Assembly (NCBI GenBank): GCA_023424865.1
Contig: JAFADM010000207.1
Coordinates: 1 to 8,967 of the forward strand
Reading direction: 5' to 3'
Origin: Bacillota bacterium
Lineage (GTDB): Bacteria > Bacillota_A > Clostridia > DSM-8532
Length of the DNA: 8,967 nucleotides
Part shown: positions 1-5,949 of the stretch, piece after piece
Numbering within the stretch: position 1 is the stretch's first letter
How the letters are laid out: each line of letters starts with the position of its first letter
Program-made: the position numbers and the translations under genes
Notes under the pieces: generated by a model
The model's database searches: none
The model's input: the letters and a program-made list of their open reading frames with translations, nothing else
Told to the model about the DNA's origin: nothing

Positions 1-1
1 T

Positions 2-112
2 GAGTGTGCTCTGGCTTATAAGCCTATGGAAGAAATTATTGGCAACATTGGGGATACGGTTACCATTACCGAAATCATCAAGCCCATCTATAACTTCAAG
101 GCGGCGGAGTAA
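2..112 (+). CDS. rtcB: RtcB-family RNA ligase, C-terminal end (partial)
   Basis: The frame beginning at base 2 is open from the window edge to a TAA at 110-112 and encodes 36 residues beginning ECALAYKPMEEIIGNIGD and ending IKPIYNFKAAE. This matches what I know of the extreme C-terminus of RtcB proteins: an A-Y-K/R-x-(M/I) segment, a hydrophobic strand ending in I/V, then IKP(I/L)YNFKA. RtcB is a Mn2+/GTP-dependent ligase that joins 2',3'-cyclic phosphate RNA ends to 5'-OH ends and works in tRNA and RNA repair. The active-site cysteine and histidines lie outside the window, so catalysis cannot be judged here. A longer open frame overlapping it (6-335) gives no family-like protein and is a shadow. 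The call rests on a short segment, but the end motif is distinctive. Confidence 0.8.
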   Translation, partial: ECALAYKPMEEIIGNIGDTVTITEIIKPIYNFKAAE

Positions 113-143
113 GGCCGTAGCCGATTATGCAGCTATTCTCCTT

Positions 144-173
144 GCTGCCTGCCTTAGGAGCCGGCAGCCTTTT
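144..173 (+). terminator. Probable intrinsic terminator after rtcB
   Basis: GCTGCC (144-149) pairs with GGCAGC (163-168), and a partial inner extension is possible. One C and a run of four T follow. It lies 31 bases after the rtcB stop, where a terminator is expected. The T-run is short, so the call is moderate. Confidence 0.45.
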
Positions 174-267
174 GAGGGGGACAACCAACGCGGCGTTCAT
201 TCGCTTCTTTCCAAGCCCTTTGGGCAGCCCCTTTATAGGAGACTTTCCAAAGGATGGGGCAATGTGA
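174..267. other. Non-coding stretch with hairpins between rtcB and the Nudix gene
   Basis: About 307 bases separate the rtcB stop from the Nudix start, and I see no credible gene there. This part holds several short inverted repeats: GCCCTTTGGGC (216-226), and GCCCC (227-231) with GGGGC (256-260), the latter enclosing further CCTTT/AAAGG pairing (230-234 with 249-253). They could be remnants of a repeat element or a folded transcript. I do not recognise the family. Confidence 0.35.
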
Positions 268-296
268 TTGACAAGCTTAAGGATTCACAATACAAT
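268..296 (+). promoter_or_regulatory. Sigma-A type promoter for the Nudix/NrtR-like gene
   Basis: TTGACA (268-273), a 17-base spacer and TACAAT (291-296) make a near-consensus promoter. Transcription would start near 303, giving a leader of roughly 115-140 bases depending on the start codon. A small palindrome, TGTTAGTAACA (310-320), falls just after the predicted start and could be an operator. A weak hairpin (GCTT 364-367 with AAGC 373-376, flanked by GCAT 354-357 and ATGC 382-385) lies further down the leader. Confidence 0.65.
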
Positions 297-419
297 GATA
301 ATATTAAAGTGTTAGTAACAGATGTGTCAGTGTAACCTAAAGCCTACATACATGCATAAAGGTGCTTCAAATAAGCAATAAATGCTAGTATGGCTGTAAG
401 TCAACAGTAACCCAATGAG

Positions 420-1331
420 GTGGAAGTAAATTTGGATGAGATGCTGAGAAACAAAAAAGGCTTAACCGAGGAAGAATTTTTAAAGGTTTATGATGCGGGT
501 AAATATGATAGGCCCTCTGTAACGGTGGACATGTTGATTTTCACCGTGGTCAGTCAGGAGGAGGAAAACTACAGGAAGCTTCCTGAGAAGGTTTTAAAGC
601 TGCTTATGGTGAAAAGGGGAGACCATCCCTACCTGGGGCAGTGGGCCTTGCCGGGAGGCTTTGCCTCTGTCCGGGAAAGCCTGGAAGAAGCCGCTCTTCG
701 GGAGCTTAAAACAGAAACCAATGTGGATAATGTTTACATGGAGCAATTATACACCTGGGGCGATGTGGGAAGAGATCCAAGAACAAGGGTTATCAGCTGC
801 TCCTATATGGCCCTGGCAGACAGCTCCAAGCTGGATATCGTTGCCGGTGACGACGCGGACGAAGCCAAGTGGTTCAATGTGTCCTACCACCTCACTCAGA
901 AAATGAAAAGCCTTACGGAAAAGGGCTATGTTTACGAAAAGCTTTATACCATGAAGCTCTGGAGCGATTCGGAAACCTTGTCCGCTGGGGTGAAGGTTGT
1001 GGAAGCGTTTGAAGGGCAGGTTCTGAAAGAAACAAGAGAAGTGACTGAAGTAGACGGCATCGCCTTTGACCATGCCAAAATGATTGGCTACGGCATTGAG
1101 CGGCTGCAAAATAAAATCGACTATACGGATATCGTCTTTAATCTTATGCCGGAGCTTTTTACGCTGTCGGAGCTGCAGCAGGTGTATGAGGTCATACTTG
1201 GCAAGGAGCTGCTTTCAGCGGCGTTTAGAAGAAAAATTGCGGATAAGGTTATTGAAACCAACCAGTTTACAAAGGATGCGGGGCACAGACCGTCAAAACT
1301 GTACCGGTTTAATCCCGGCTGGAATCATTAA
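420..1331 (+). CDS. Nudix hydrolase-like protein with NrtR-type winged-helix C-terminus
   Basis: Residues ~34-155 form a Nudix domain (SVTVDMLIFTV; QWALPGGF; YTWGDVGRDPRTRVISCSYMAL, typical of ADP-ribose/NrtR-type Nudix proteins). The Nudix box spans G80-V102. It keeps G80, E86, R94-E95 and E99, but the first of the usual paired glutamates is T98 and the usual glycine is N101. Residues ~238-300 (MPELFTLSELQQVYE, AFRRKIADKV, then HRPSKLYRF) match the winged-helix DNA-binding tail of NrtR, a repressor of NAD-related genes that senses ADP-ribose. At 303 residues it is longer than classical NrtR. It may hydrolyse, or only sense, ADP-ribose-like compounds; the sequence does not decide. The start is uncertain. 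GTG at 420 overlaps GAGGTGG (417-423), which is better spaced (8 bases) for TTG at 432; ATG at 441 is also in frame. Its terminator is at 1462-1500. Confidence 0.82.
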   Translation: MEVNLDEMLRNKKGLTEEEFLKVYDAGKYDRPSVTVDMLIFTVVSQEEENYRKLPEKVLKLLMVKRGDHPYLGQWALPGGFASVRESLEEAALRELKTETNVDNVYMEQLYTWGDVGRDPRTRVISCSYMALADSSKLDIVAGDDADEAKWFNVSYHLTQKMKSLTEKGYVYEKLYTMKLWSDSETLSAGVKVVEAFEGQVLKETREVTEVDGIAFDHAKMIGYGIERLQNKIDYTDIVFNLMPELFTLSELQQVYEVILGKELLSAAFRRKIADKVIETNQFTKDAGHRPSKLYRFNPGWNH

Positions 1332-1354
1332 TTAAAAAATAATAAGAACCCCGC

Positions 1355-1433
1355 CCGCTTACACAGTCAAAGATTGAGAGCGGATCCCGGGATGCATGGG
1401 CGAGCAGCAGGCTATGCCTGCGACCAGCCCGGG
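1355..1433. other. Structured intergenic element of unknown type
   Basis: Nested inverted repeats fill the gap after the Nudix stop: CCGCT (1355-1359) with AGCGG (1379-1383); CCCGGG (1386-1391) with CCCGGG (1428-1433); GGGC (1398-1401) with GCCC (1427-1430), which competes with the former; and a hairpin GCAGGC-tat-GCCTGC (1407-1421). No T-run follows on the + strand. It could be a genomic repeat, an untranslated 3' structure or a small RNA. I do not recognise a known family. Confidence 0.4.
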
Positions 1434-1461
1434 AACATTGTTATTTCATAATAAAGGAAAA

Positions 1462-1500
1462 GCACCGTGAAAATAGGACTAAGCCTGTTTTGCACGGTGC
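1462..1500. terminator. Bidirectional intrinsic terminator between convergent genes
   Basis: GCACCGTG (1462-1469) pairs perfectly with CACGGTGC (1493-1500). The stem continues inward through AAAA/TTTT and AGG/CCT with one wobble and one bulge. On the + strand TCTTTATTTTAT follows, ending the Nudix transcript. On the - strand the T-rich complement of AAAGGAAAA follows, ending the dehydrogenase transcript. Confidence 0.85.
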
Positions 1501-1525
1501 TCTTTATTTTATAGTACCATAAAAA

Positions 1526-2266
1526 TCAGATATCAATTCCACCGTCAACACGGATTAACTGGCCTGTTACAAAGGAGGAGTCGTCGCTTGCCAGAAACAG
1601 TGCTGCGGTTGAAATTTCCTCGGAAGCGCCAACCTTTTTGAGGGGAGTAACCTCCACCATGCCCGATACGGCAGCCACGCCTCCCACGCTGTCAAGCATG
1701 GCGGTATGTATGGCTCCGGGAAGAATACCGTTAACACGGATATCGGGGCCCAGCTCCCAGGCCATGGATTTTGTAAGGCCGGATAAGGCGTGCTTTGAGG
1801 TAACATAGGCAGCCATACCATGATGCGCATGAGCGCCTGCAACAGAACCCACATTAATGATAACACCCTTGCTCTTTGCCTTCATCACAGGTGCAACCAG
1901 CTGAGTAAGGTAAAGAGGGGTAACCACGTTAACATTAAACACATCAGTCCATTCCTTCATGGTAACGTCCAACAAAGGCGTTGTACTGAGCATTCCCGCA
2001 TTGTTCATTAATATATCCACCGTGCCGTAAAGCTTTAAGGTGGTATCCACAATGTTCTTAATGCTGTTAATATCGGTCATGTCCACGATGACGTAAGAGG
2101 CTTCAAAACCCTCTGCCTTTATCTGGTCCACAACCTCTTTGGCTCTTGCTTCGCTTCTGCCTGTAACGACAACCTTTGCCCCTTCTCTTGCAAAGAGAAC
2201 GGCAGTTGCCCGACCCATTCCGGAAGTCGAACCGGTTACTATGGCAACTTTATCCTTCAGCTTCAT
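1526..2266 (-). CDS. Short-chain dehydrogenase/reductase (SDR family)
   Basis: This is a complete 246-residue classical SDR, the usual length, and a cytoplasmic NAD(P)-dependent oxidoreductase. The cofactor-binding TGSTSGMG is at 11-18, D62 lies in VDMTD, NNAG is at 88-91, N113 in NVNV, the catalytic S141 in NVGSVAG, and Y154-x3-K158 in YVTSK. A PG motif follows at 183-184 and the protein ends in VDGGIDI. The arginine in TGR (residue 37) after the second strand suggests a preference for NADP(H); that is an inference from the family. The substrate cannot be told. The ATG at 2266 is preceded by TAGGAGGA at good spacing. The gene is divergent from a TetR-type repressor, has a consensus promoter and carries an operator-like palindrome downstream of it, so it is probably induced by a ligand of that repressor. 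Confidence 0.93.
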   Translation of the reverse strand: MKLKDKVAIVTGSTSGMGRATAVLFAREGAKVVVTGRSEARAKEVVDQIKAEGFEASYVIVDMTDINSIKNIVDTTLKLYGTVDILMNNAGMLSTTPLLDVTMKEWTDVFNVNVVTPLYLTQLVAPVMKAKSKGVIINVGSVAGAHAHHGMAAYVTSKHALSGLTKSMAWELGPDIRVNGILPGAIHTAMLDSVGGVAAVSGMVEVTPLKKVGASEEISTAALFLASDDSSFVTGQLIRVDGGIDI

Positions 2267-2307
2267 GATAAGTCCTCCTAAGTCCCTAATATACTGTTGT
2301 TCAATTG

Positions 2308-2327
2308 AAACATACCCGGGTATGTTT
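2308..2327. promoter_or_regulatory. Perfect 20-bp palindromic operator, likely bound by the adjacent TetR protein
   Basis: AAACATACCCGGGTATGTTT is an exact palindrome. It lies between the -10 box and the start codon of the SDR gene, just after the predicted transcription start, where a bound repressor would block initiation or early elongation. Its core ACCCGGGT recurs in the tetR promoter. Confidence 0.8.
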
Positions 2328-2339
2328 TTTCTAAATTCG

Positions 2340-2367
2340 ATTATACACTTTGTTAATTAAATGTCAA
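2340..2367 (-). promoter_or_regulatory. Sigma-A promoter of the SDR gene
   Basis: Read on the - strand, TTGACA (2367-2362), a 16-base spacer and TATAAT (2345-2340) are both perfect consensus boxes. The start of transcription would fall near 2333, just upstream of the 20-bp palindrome. Confidence 0.82.
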
Positions 2368-2405
2368 TAAGTTTGTTATAAATTTATCAAAAAACCGGCA
2401 CCATG

Positions 2406-2435
2406 TTGTCCAAAGCACAAAACCCGGGTTATAAT
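2406..2435 (+). promoter_or_regulatory. Promoter of the tetR gene with embedded half-strength operator
   Basis: TTGTCC (2406-2411), an 18-base spacer and TATAAT (2430-2435) form a plausible promoter for the TetR gene. AACCCGGGTT (2421-2430) is a 10-bp palindrome filling the end of the spacer and sharing ACCCGGGT with the perfect operator at 2308-2327. This suggests negative autoregulation through a weaker site. Confidence 0.65.
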
Positions 2436-2457
2436 GGCAAAGGGAGGAGTCGGTTCC

Positions 2458-3060
2458 ATGAAGGAGAAACTTTTTAAAACGGCAATTAAATTATTTCAGG
2501 AGCAAGGCTATGAAAAGGTCAGCATCACCATGATCTGTGAGGCTTGCGGCGTCACCAAGGGGTGCTTTTATTACCATTATCCCGCCAAGGACGACCTTTT
2601 GCTGAGCTATTACACCACCATAGACACTGAAAAATTGACGGATATAATGACTGAAATGCTTTTAATTCCTAATAATGCCGAAAAGCTCTGGAAAATCTTT
2701 AATTACTACCTGGAATGCTCCGTTATCCTTGGGCCGGAGCTTCTTAAATATCTTATAAAACGCGATATGGATCGAAATTTGAGTTTTTTCCCTCAAACCA
2801 TGGAGACCATGAAGCAGCGGTTTCCCAGATTTTATAAAATCATTGAAGCCTTATCTATGGAAGGCCAGAAAAAGGGTGAAATTTGTACAGCACGCTCCTG
2901 GATCGCAATATGGGAGGACTTTGCCTCCGCCTTTTTGGGTATTCTCGCCTACTGGTGCAGCAATGACGGCCAATTCGATGTGACGGGACGGGTTTACCGT
3001 GTTTTTGAGCTCATGTATGAGCCCTCCTCAACGGTTGGACCCTCTAACCCGGAGCCTTGA
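2458..3060 (+). CDS. TetR/AcrR-family transcriptional repressor
   Basis: A 200-residue protein of typical TetR size. The N-terminal helix-turn-helix covers ~20-46: VSITMICEACGVTKGCFYYH, then YPAKDDLL, the standard family signature. The remaining ~150 residues are the ligand-binding and dimerisation part, which is not conserved enough to predict an inducer. I place the start at ATG 2458 because AGGGAGGAG (2441-2449) sits 8 bases before it. The upstream in-frame ATG at 2434 overlaps the TATAAT box and has no ribosome site, so it should not be used. The gene is divergent from the SDR gene, with shared palindromic sites between them, so the dehydrogenase is the expected target along with tetR itself. 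Confidence 0.9.
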   Translation: MKEKLFKTAIKLFQEQGYEKVSITMICEACGVTKGCFYYHYPAKDDLLLSYYTTIDTEKLTDIMTEMLLIPNNAEKLWKIFNYYLECSVILGPELLKYLIKRDMDRNLSFFPQTMETMKQRFPRFYKIIEALSMEGQKKGEICTARSWIAIWEDFASAFLGILAYWCSNDGQFDVTGRVYRVFELMYEPSSTVGPSNPEP

Positions 3061-3089
3061 TTCTTTTTATCTCACATGACGGGAACCTG

Positions 3090-3132
3090 CCCGGAAAAGA
3101 GCTCACTGGGAAAAGAGCCACCCGGAAAAGAG
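3090..3132. repeat. Three short imperfect repeats of CCCGGAAAAGAG
   Basis: CCCGGAAAAGAG at 3090-3101 and 3121-3132, with the variant CTGGGAAAAGAG at 3106-3117, spaced 15-16 bases apart in the gap between the convergent tetR and nucleotidyltransferase genes. No terminator hairpin with a T-run is clear here. Function unknown. Confidence 0.6.
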
Positions 3133-3134
3133 TC

Positions 3135-4139
3135 CTAATCCTTCAGGGCTTTAGCATATATGGTAAGCATAAGCTCCTCAACCCTTTTATAATCCGGCTC
3201 ATCGGGAAGCGAGGTTGCCCCGGCGGCCAATAAAAAGCGATCCTCGTATTGGTCAACCATTTGAAAAATTTCCTCATAACTGTATTTTCCGCTTCGTATG
3301 GCAAGGAAAAAGTCCTTTTCCTCATGACGGTAGGTAGTGATGCCCTTGCCCTCCAGAATTTCCGTTCCAGTTATCAGCAGGCGGATTAAGTGCATGGCAT
3401 GCTTGTTTAAATGGAGCTCGTCCTTTTTGCTGTTCCGGTGGTTGAGCCTGGAATAATCCTTCAGAATATTGGTCATCTCCGAATAAATGTTTTTCAGATC
3501 CCGAAGGGGATAGTGGCTGAGGTTCAAATCAATAAAGATCTCTTCGTCCATTTCCTCCCGTCCCGACGGCGCCAGATACACCCGGACCTCGTCCTCCGTA
3601 AAGCTCTCGTAGGTTCTTTTAAGATGCGCCATCTGTCCCTTGATGCTGTTAAGAATATGCCTTTCTTTTTCGGACCGAGGGTAAGTATCCCGGGCCAGGG
3701 CGTTCTGAAGCCTCCGGAGCTGGGCTGTCGCGTAATTGCCAAAGCTTTGTATGGCCTTCTTAGAAAGGAACAGATCCACATTATCCCTTAAAAGCCGCCC
3801 CTCCTGGGAAAGCACAAGAAGATGCTCCGGCCTGCTGCCCAGGATTTCAAGCACATTGGGGTTGGCATTGAGGCATAGTCTGATGAATTTTTTTAGCCCG
3901 TAAATGACCGTATCCGTGGCTCTGTCCTCAAACTGTTCAAAGCTGGAAAGTCCCAGCAGATCCTGCCTGGTTTCCACTGTGACGCCGCGGATATCGATAT
4001 CGCTGGTCGCCACATTGGTGCCGTAGGCGATGGACCCGGCAGTTGTAAGAATAAGAAGATTCCCGCCAAGGTGGGGATCGGTGCGAAGAAAATCATAGGC
4101 GCCGGTATTCAGCTTATCCCGAATCCATTGAACAGACAT
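3135..4139 (-). CDS. YcgL/RlaP-type nucleotidyltransferase, long form
   Basis: This 334-residue protein has a polymerase-beta-like nucleotidyltransferase core at its N-terminus. LLILTTAGSIAYGTNVATSD contains the G35-S36 motif, followed by the metal-binding pair D47 and D49 in SDIDIRGV. A possible third carboxylate is D76 in ATDTVIYGLKKF. The remainder is predicted mostly helical and ends near residue 330. The arrangement GS-x-A-Y-G-T with SDIDIRG fits the YcgL group (RlaP), which has been proposed to act in RNA repair beside RNA ligases; the substrate is not known to me. The ATG at 4139 lies one base after the stop of the upstream paralogue, so translation is probably coupled, with the G-rich end of that gene (GGGGGGCGG) serving as the ribosome site. 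It differs strongly from the neighbour, so it is not a recent duplicate. Confidence 0.82.
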   Translation of the reverse strand: MSVQWIRDKLNTGAYDFLRTDPHLGGNLLILTTAGSIAYGTNVATSDIDIRGVTVETRQDLLGLSSFEQFEDRATDTVIYGLKKFIRLCLNANPNVLEILGSRPEHLLVLSQEGRLLRDNVDLFLSKKAIQSFGNYATAQLRRLQNALARDTYPRSEKERHILNSIKGQMAHLKRTYESFTEDEVRVYLAPSGREEMDEEIFIDLNLSHYPLRDLKNIYSEMTNILKDYSRLNHRNSKKDELHLNKHAMHLIRLLITGTEILEGKGITTYRHEEKDFFLAIRSGKYSYEEIFQMVDQYEDRFLLAAGATSLPDEPDYKRVEELMLTIYAKALKD

Positions 4140-4140
4140 T

Positions 4141-4917
4141 TTAAACCGCCCCCCACAATTCCTTAAGCGATTGACAGAACAGGGCGTTTAAGGCGGCGTA
4201 GTCGGAAGAGATATCCCTTTCCGAGCTTTTCAGGTAATCGCTGTAATATTTTATCTTGCATCCGAGAAAATCAAGAAGCAGGGAGCTTTTAGGTTCAATA
4301 TCCGATTCAAGGCTTAAGGCCTTTTTTTCAAGGAGGCTATGAATCTCGTCAAGTAAAGGCTGATCCAGTGTTTGATCCGCCATAAGCTTACTGAAAGCCA
4401 TGGGCGGCATGGTCCCGTTCTTTTCTATCCACATACAGGCCAGAACCGGCCTTAGAATGTAGAAATAACGCTTGATTTTAACCTTGTCTGTTTTCATCAC
4501 TTCCTCATACTTGTTTTTTGCTATATGAAGATAATGATAGATGCCATGAACCGGCATAAAGTATTCACTGAGCAGATCCCGCATTTTTTGTGCGGTTCCG
4601 CTAGTCTCGCGGTAGACAATGGGAGAGCTTAACCATTCCATAAGCGAAGGATTGGACTTTTTGTACTGCAGGAGGGCTTTTTTCAGATCCCAGCCGTTTA
4701 TATCCAGCTCATCGTTTATGGGAACCTCGATAAAGTCCTTTTTCTCGTCAATGGAAAGATACCATTCCACCGGATGGACATAAATAAAACGGACATCATA
4801 ATCACTGTCACGAGATGCAAACCCCCAGCCTCTGCTGCCGGATTCCACAGCATAAAGGATGATAATAGTGTTTTCCTTTTCGATGGCTTTCAACTTCTCC
4901 AGTATGACATCGCGCAA
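4141..4917 (-). CDS. YcgL/RlaP-type nucleotidyltransferase, short form
   Basis: This is a 258-residue polymerase-beta-fold nucleotidyltransferase. The stretch LYAVESGSRGWGFASRDSDY holds the GS motif (G27-S28) and the first catalytic aspartate D39, and D41-V-R-F follows. ELDINGWDLKKALLQY probably supplies the third carboxylate. The ESGSRxWGF...SDYDVRFIY pattern is characteristic of the YcgL (RlaP) family, linked by comparative genomics to RNA ligase repair systems. The start is TTG 4917: AAGGGAGG (CCTCCC at 4926-4931 on the + strand) lies 8 bases upstream, and family members start just before the first helix. Extending in frame to TTG 4974 would add 19 residues, cross a TATAAT and lack a ribosome site. 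It is the first gene of a two-gene operon with the long paralogue. Confidence 0.83.
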   Translation of the reverse strand: MRDVILEKLKAIEKENTIIILYAVESGSRGWGFASRDSDYDVRFIYVHPVEWYLSIDEKKDFIEVPINDELDINGWDLKKALLQYKKSNPSLMEWLSSPIVYRETSGTAQKMRDLLSEYFMPVHGIYHYLHIAKNKYEEVMKTDKVKIKRYFYILRPVLACMWIEKNGTMPPMAFSKLMADQTLDQPLLDEIHSLLEKKALSLESDIEPKSSLLLDFLGCKIKYYSDYLKSSERDISSDYAALNALFCQSLKELWGAV

Positions 4918-4950
4918 GGCTTGCACCTCCCTTTTATCGTTATGCTTTAA

Positions 4951-4956
4951 ATTATA
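4951..4956 (-). promoter_or_regulatory. Likely -10 box of the nucleotidyltransferase operon
   Basis: TATAAT on the - strand at 4956-4951, about 20 bases upstream of the Shine-Dalgarno site of the TTG-4917 gene. The matching -35 region is T-rich (GTTTTT at 4979-4974) and poor, so only the -10 is convincing. Confidence 0.45.
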
Positions 4957-5061
4957 CCCTGTCTTTAAGATCAAAAAACCCTTACTGCAAAGTTCTTGAA
5001 CAACCCAATTCTACGGGACGGCTCCAAATCTGGAAAATAAAAGATAGCACCGGGGCAGTAC

Positions 5062-5093
5062 TTGATGAAATAATTATGAGGATAAATTATAAT
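5062..5093 (+). promoter_or_regulatory. Possible promoter of the nitroreductase gene
   Basis: TATAAT (5088-5093) lies 20 bases upstream of the ribosome site. TTGATG (5062-5067) is the best -35 by sequence but is 20 bases away; ATGAAA (5065-5070) is at 17 bases but weak. The region is AT-rich with a repeated AATTAT. Promoter likely, exact boxes uncertain. Confidence 0.45.
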
Positions 5094-5126
5094 AAATAAA
5101 AAATAAATGAGATGGAGGTCATAACT

Positions 5127-5867
5127 ATGAAAGACGCAAGGGAAGGCAGAGATGTTTTAAAAGGCGGCGACTGGAGCAGATGGGGAGAAATCCAGACGGA
5201 TCAAAGAAAAAAGATACCCATGCCGGAGCTCCAAAAGGCGTGCCCGGAAAACGGCATAAAGCTTGATTTGGTGGAACCGGAGTCCTTCACGGTGGGAGGC
5301 ATTCCCTTTCTGGAGGTCATTAATAAAAGAAGAAGCCGGAGAAGCTATACCCCGGATGCCATAACCCTGGAGGAGCTTTCCTATTTGCTGTGGACAACCC
5401 AGGGCGTCACCAGGGAAAATAAAATGCGCAGAACCGTACCCTCGGGAGGCGCCCGCCATGCTTTTGAAACCTATCTGGCCATTCAACGGGTTGAGGGCGT
5501 AAAACCGGGCTTATACCGCTACCTTCCACTGGAGCACAAATTACTGCTTTTGGAGGAGGACGGCGATCTGGCCGACAAGGTAACGGAGGCCTGCAACTAT
5601 CAATCCTTTGCCGGTCAAGGTGCCGTTACTTTTATCTGGACAACATTGCCTTACCGCTGTGAATGGCGTTATGATACCCTGGCGCCCAAGCTGATTGCTC
5701 TTGATGCGGGCCACCTGTGCCAGAATCTTTACCTTGCCTGTGAATCCGTTGGCCTTGGGACCTGCGCCATAGGCGCCTATGACCAGAAGAAAGCGGACAG
5801 CCTTTTGAAGGTGGACGGCGTGGATGAATTTACGCTCTATATTGCGCCTGTGGGCAGATGCCTGTAG
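5127..5867 (+). CDS. SagB-type nitroreductase-family oxidoreductase
   Basis: A 246-residue FMN-dependent oxidoreductase of the nitroreductase fold. FLEVINKRRSRRSYTPDAIT (61-80) gives the phosphate-binding arginines, TVPSGGARHAFE (103-114) is the SagB-type flavin loop, YRYLPLEHKL follows, and GHLCQNLYLACESVGLGTCA (195-214) with IGAYD forms the C-terminal flavin and dimer region. PVGRC ends the domain. SagB proteins of toxin clusters dehydrogenate azolines in modified peptides, but most stand-alone relatives like this one have no known substrate, and no cyclodehydratase or precursor gene is visible here. The N-terminal ~55 residues precede the core and resemble the lead-in of similar stand-alone proteins. 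I start at ATG 5127 because GGAGGT (5114-5119) is 7 bases upstream; the ATG at 5112 overlaps that site. The next gene begins 82 bases later with no clear terminator. Confidence 0.87.
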   Translation: MKDAREGRDVLKGGDWSRWGEIQTDQRKKIPMPELQKACPENGIKLDLVEPESFTVGGIPFLEVINKRRSRRSYTPDAITLEELSYLLWTTQGVTRENKMRRTVPSGGARHAFETYLAIQRVEGVKPGLYRYLPLEHKLLLLEEDGDLADKVTEACNYQSFAGQGAVTFIWTTLPYRCEWRYDTLAPKLIALDAGHLCQNLYLACESVGLGTCAIGAYDQKKADSLLKVDGVDEFTLYIAPVGRCL

Positions 5868-5949
5868 GCGGAATCTGAACGGGGAGGGAGATGGGCAGCC
5901 CTGCCGGTGCGGACAGTTAATTCTGGGAAAGAGGAGGTGGTTTTAGGCC

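Noticed and set aside
6..335. Open frame of 109 codons at the left edge
   Set aside because: It overlaps the RtcB end in another frame, crosses the likely terminator and the TTGACA/TACAAT promoter, and its product shows no family features.
1382..1397. GGATCCCGGGATGCAT looks like a cloning polylinker (BamHI, SmaI and NsiI sites overlapping)
   Set aside because: The sites are part of a larger set of natural inverted repeats, and no vector sequence flanks them. Chance is the simpler reading.
3080..3093. CGGG-AACCTG-CCCG hairpin as a terminator between convergent genes
   Set aside because: The stem is four base pairs, and no T-run follows on either strand.
3076..3135. 20-codon frame starting ATG-ACG-GGA in the gap between tetR and the RlaP genes
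   Set aside because: It has no ribosome site and consists largely of the short repeat.
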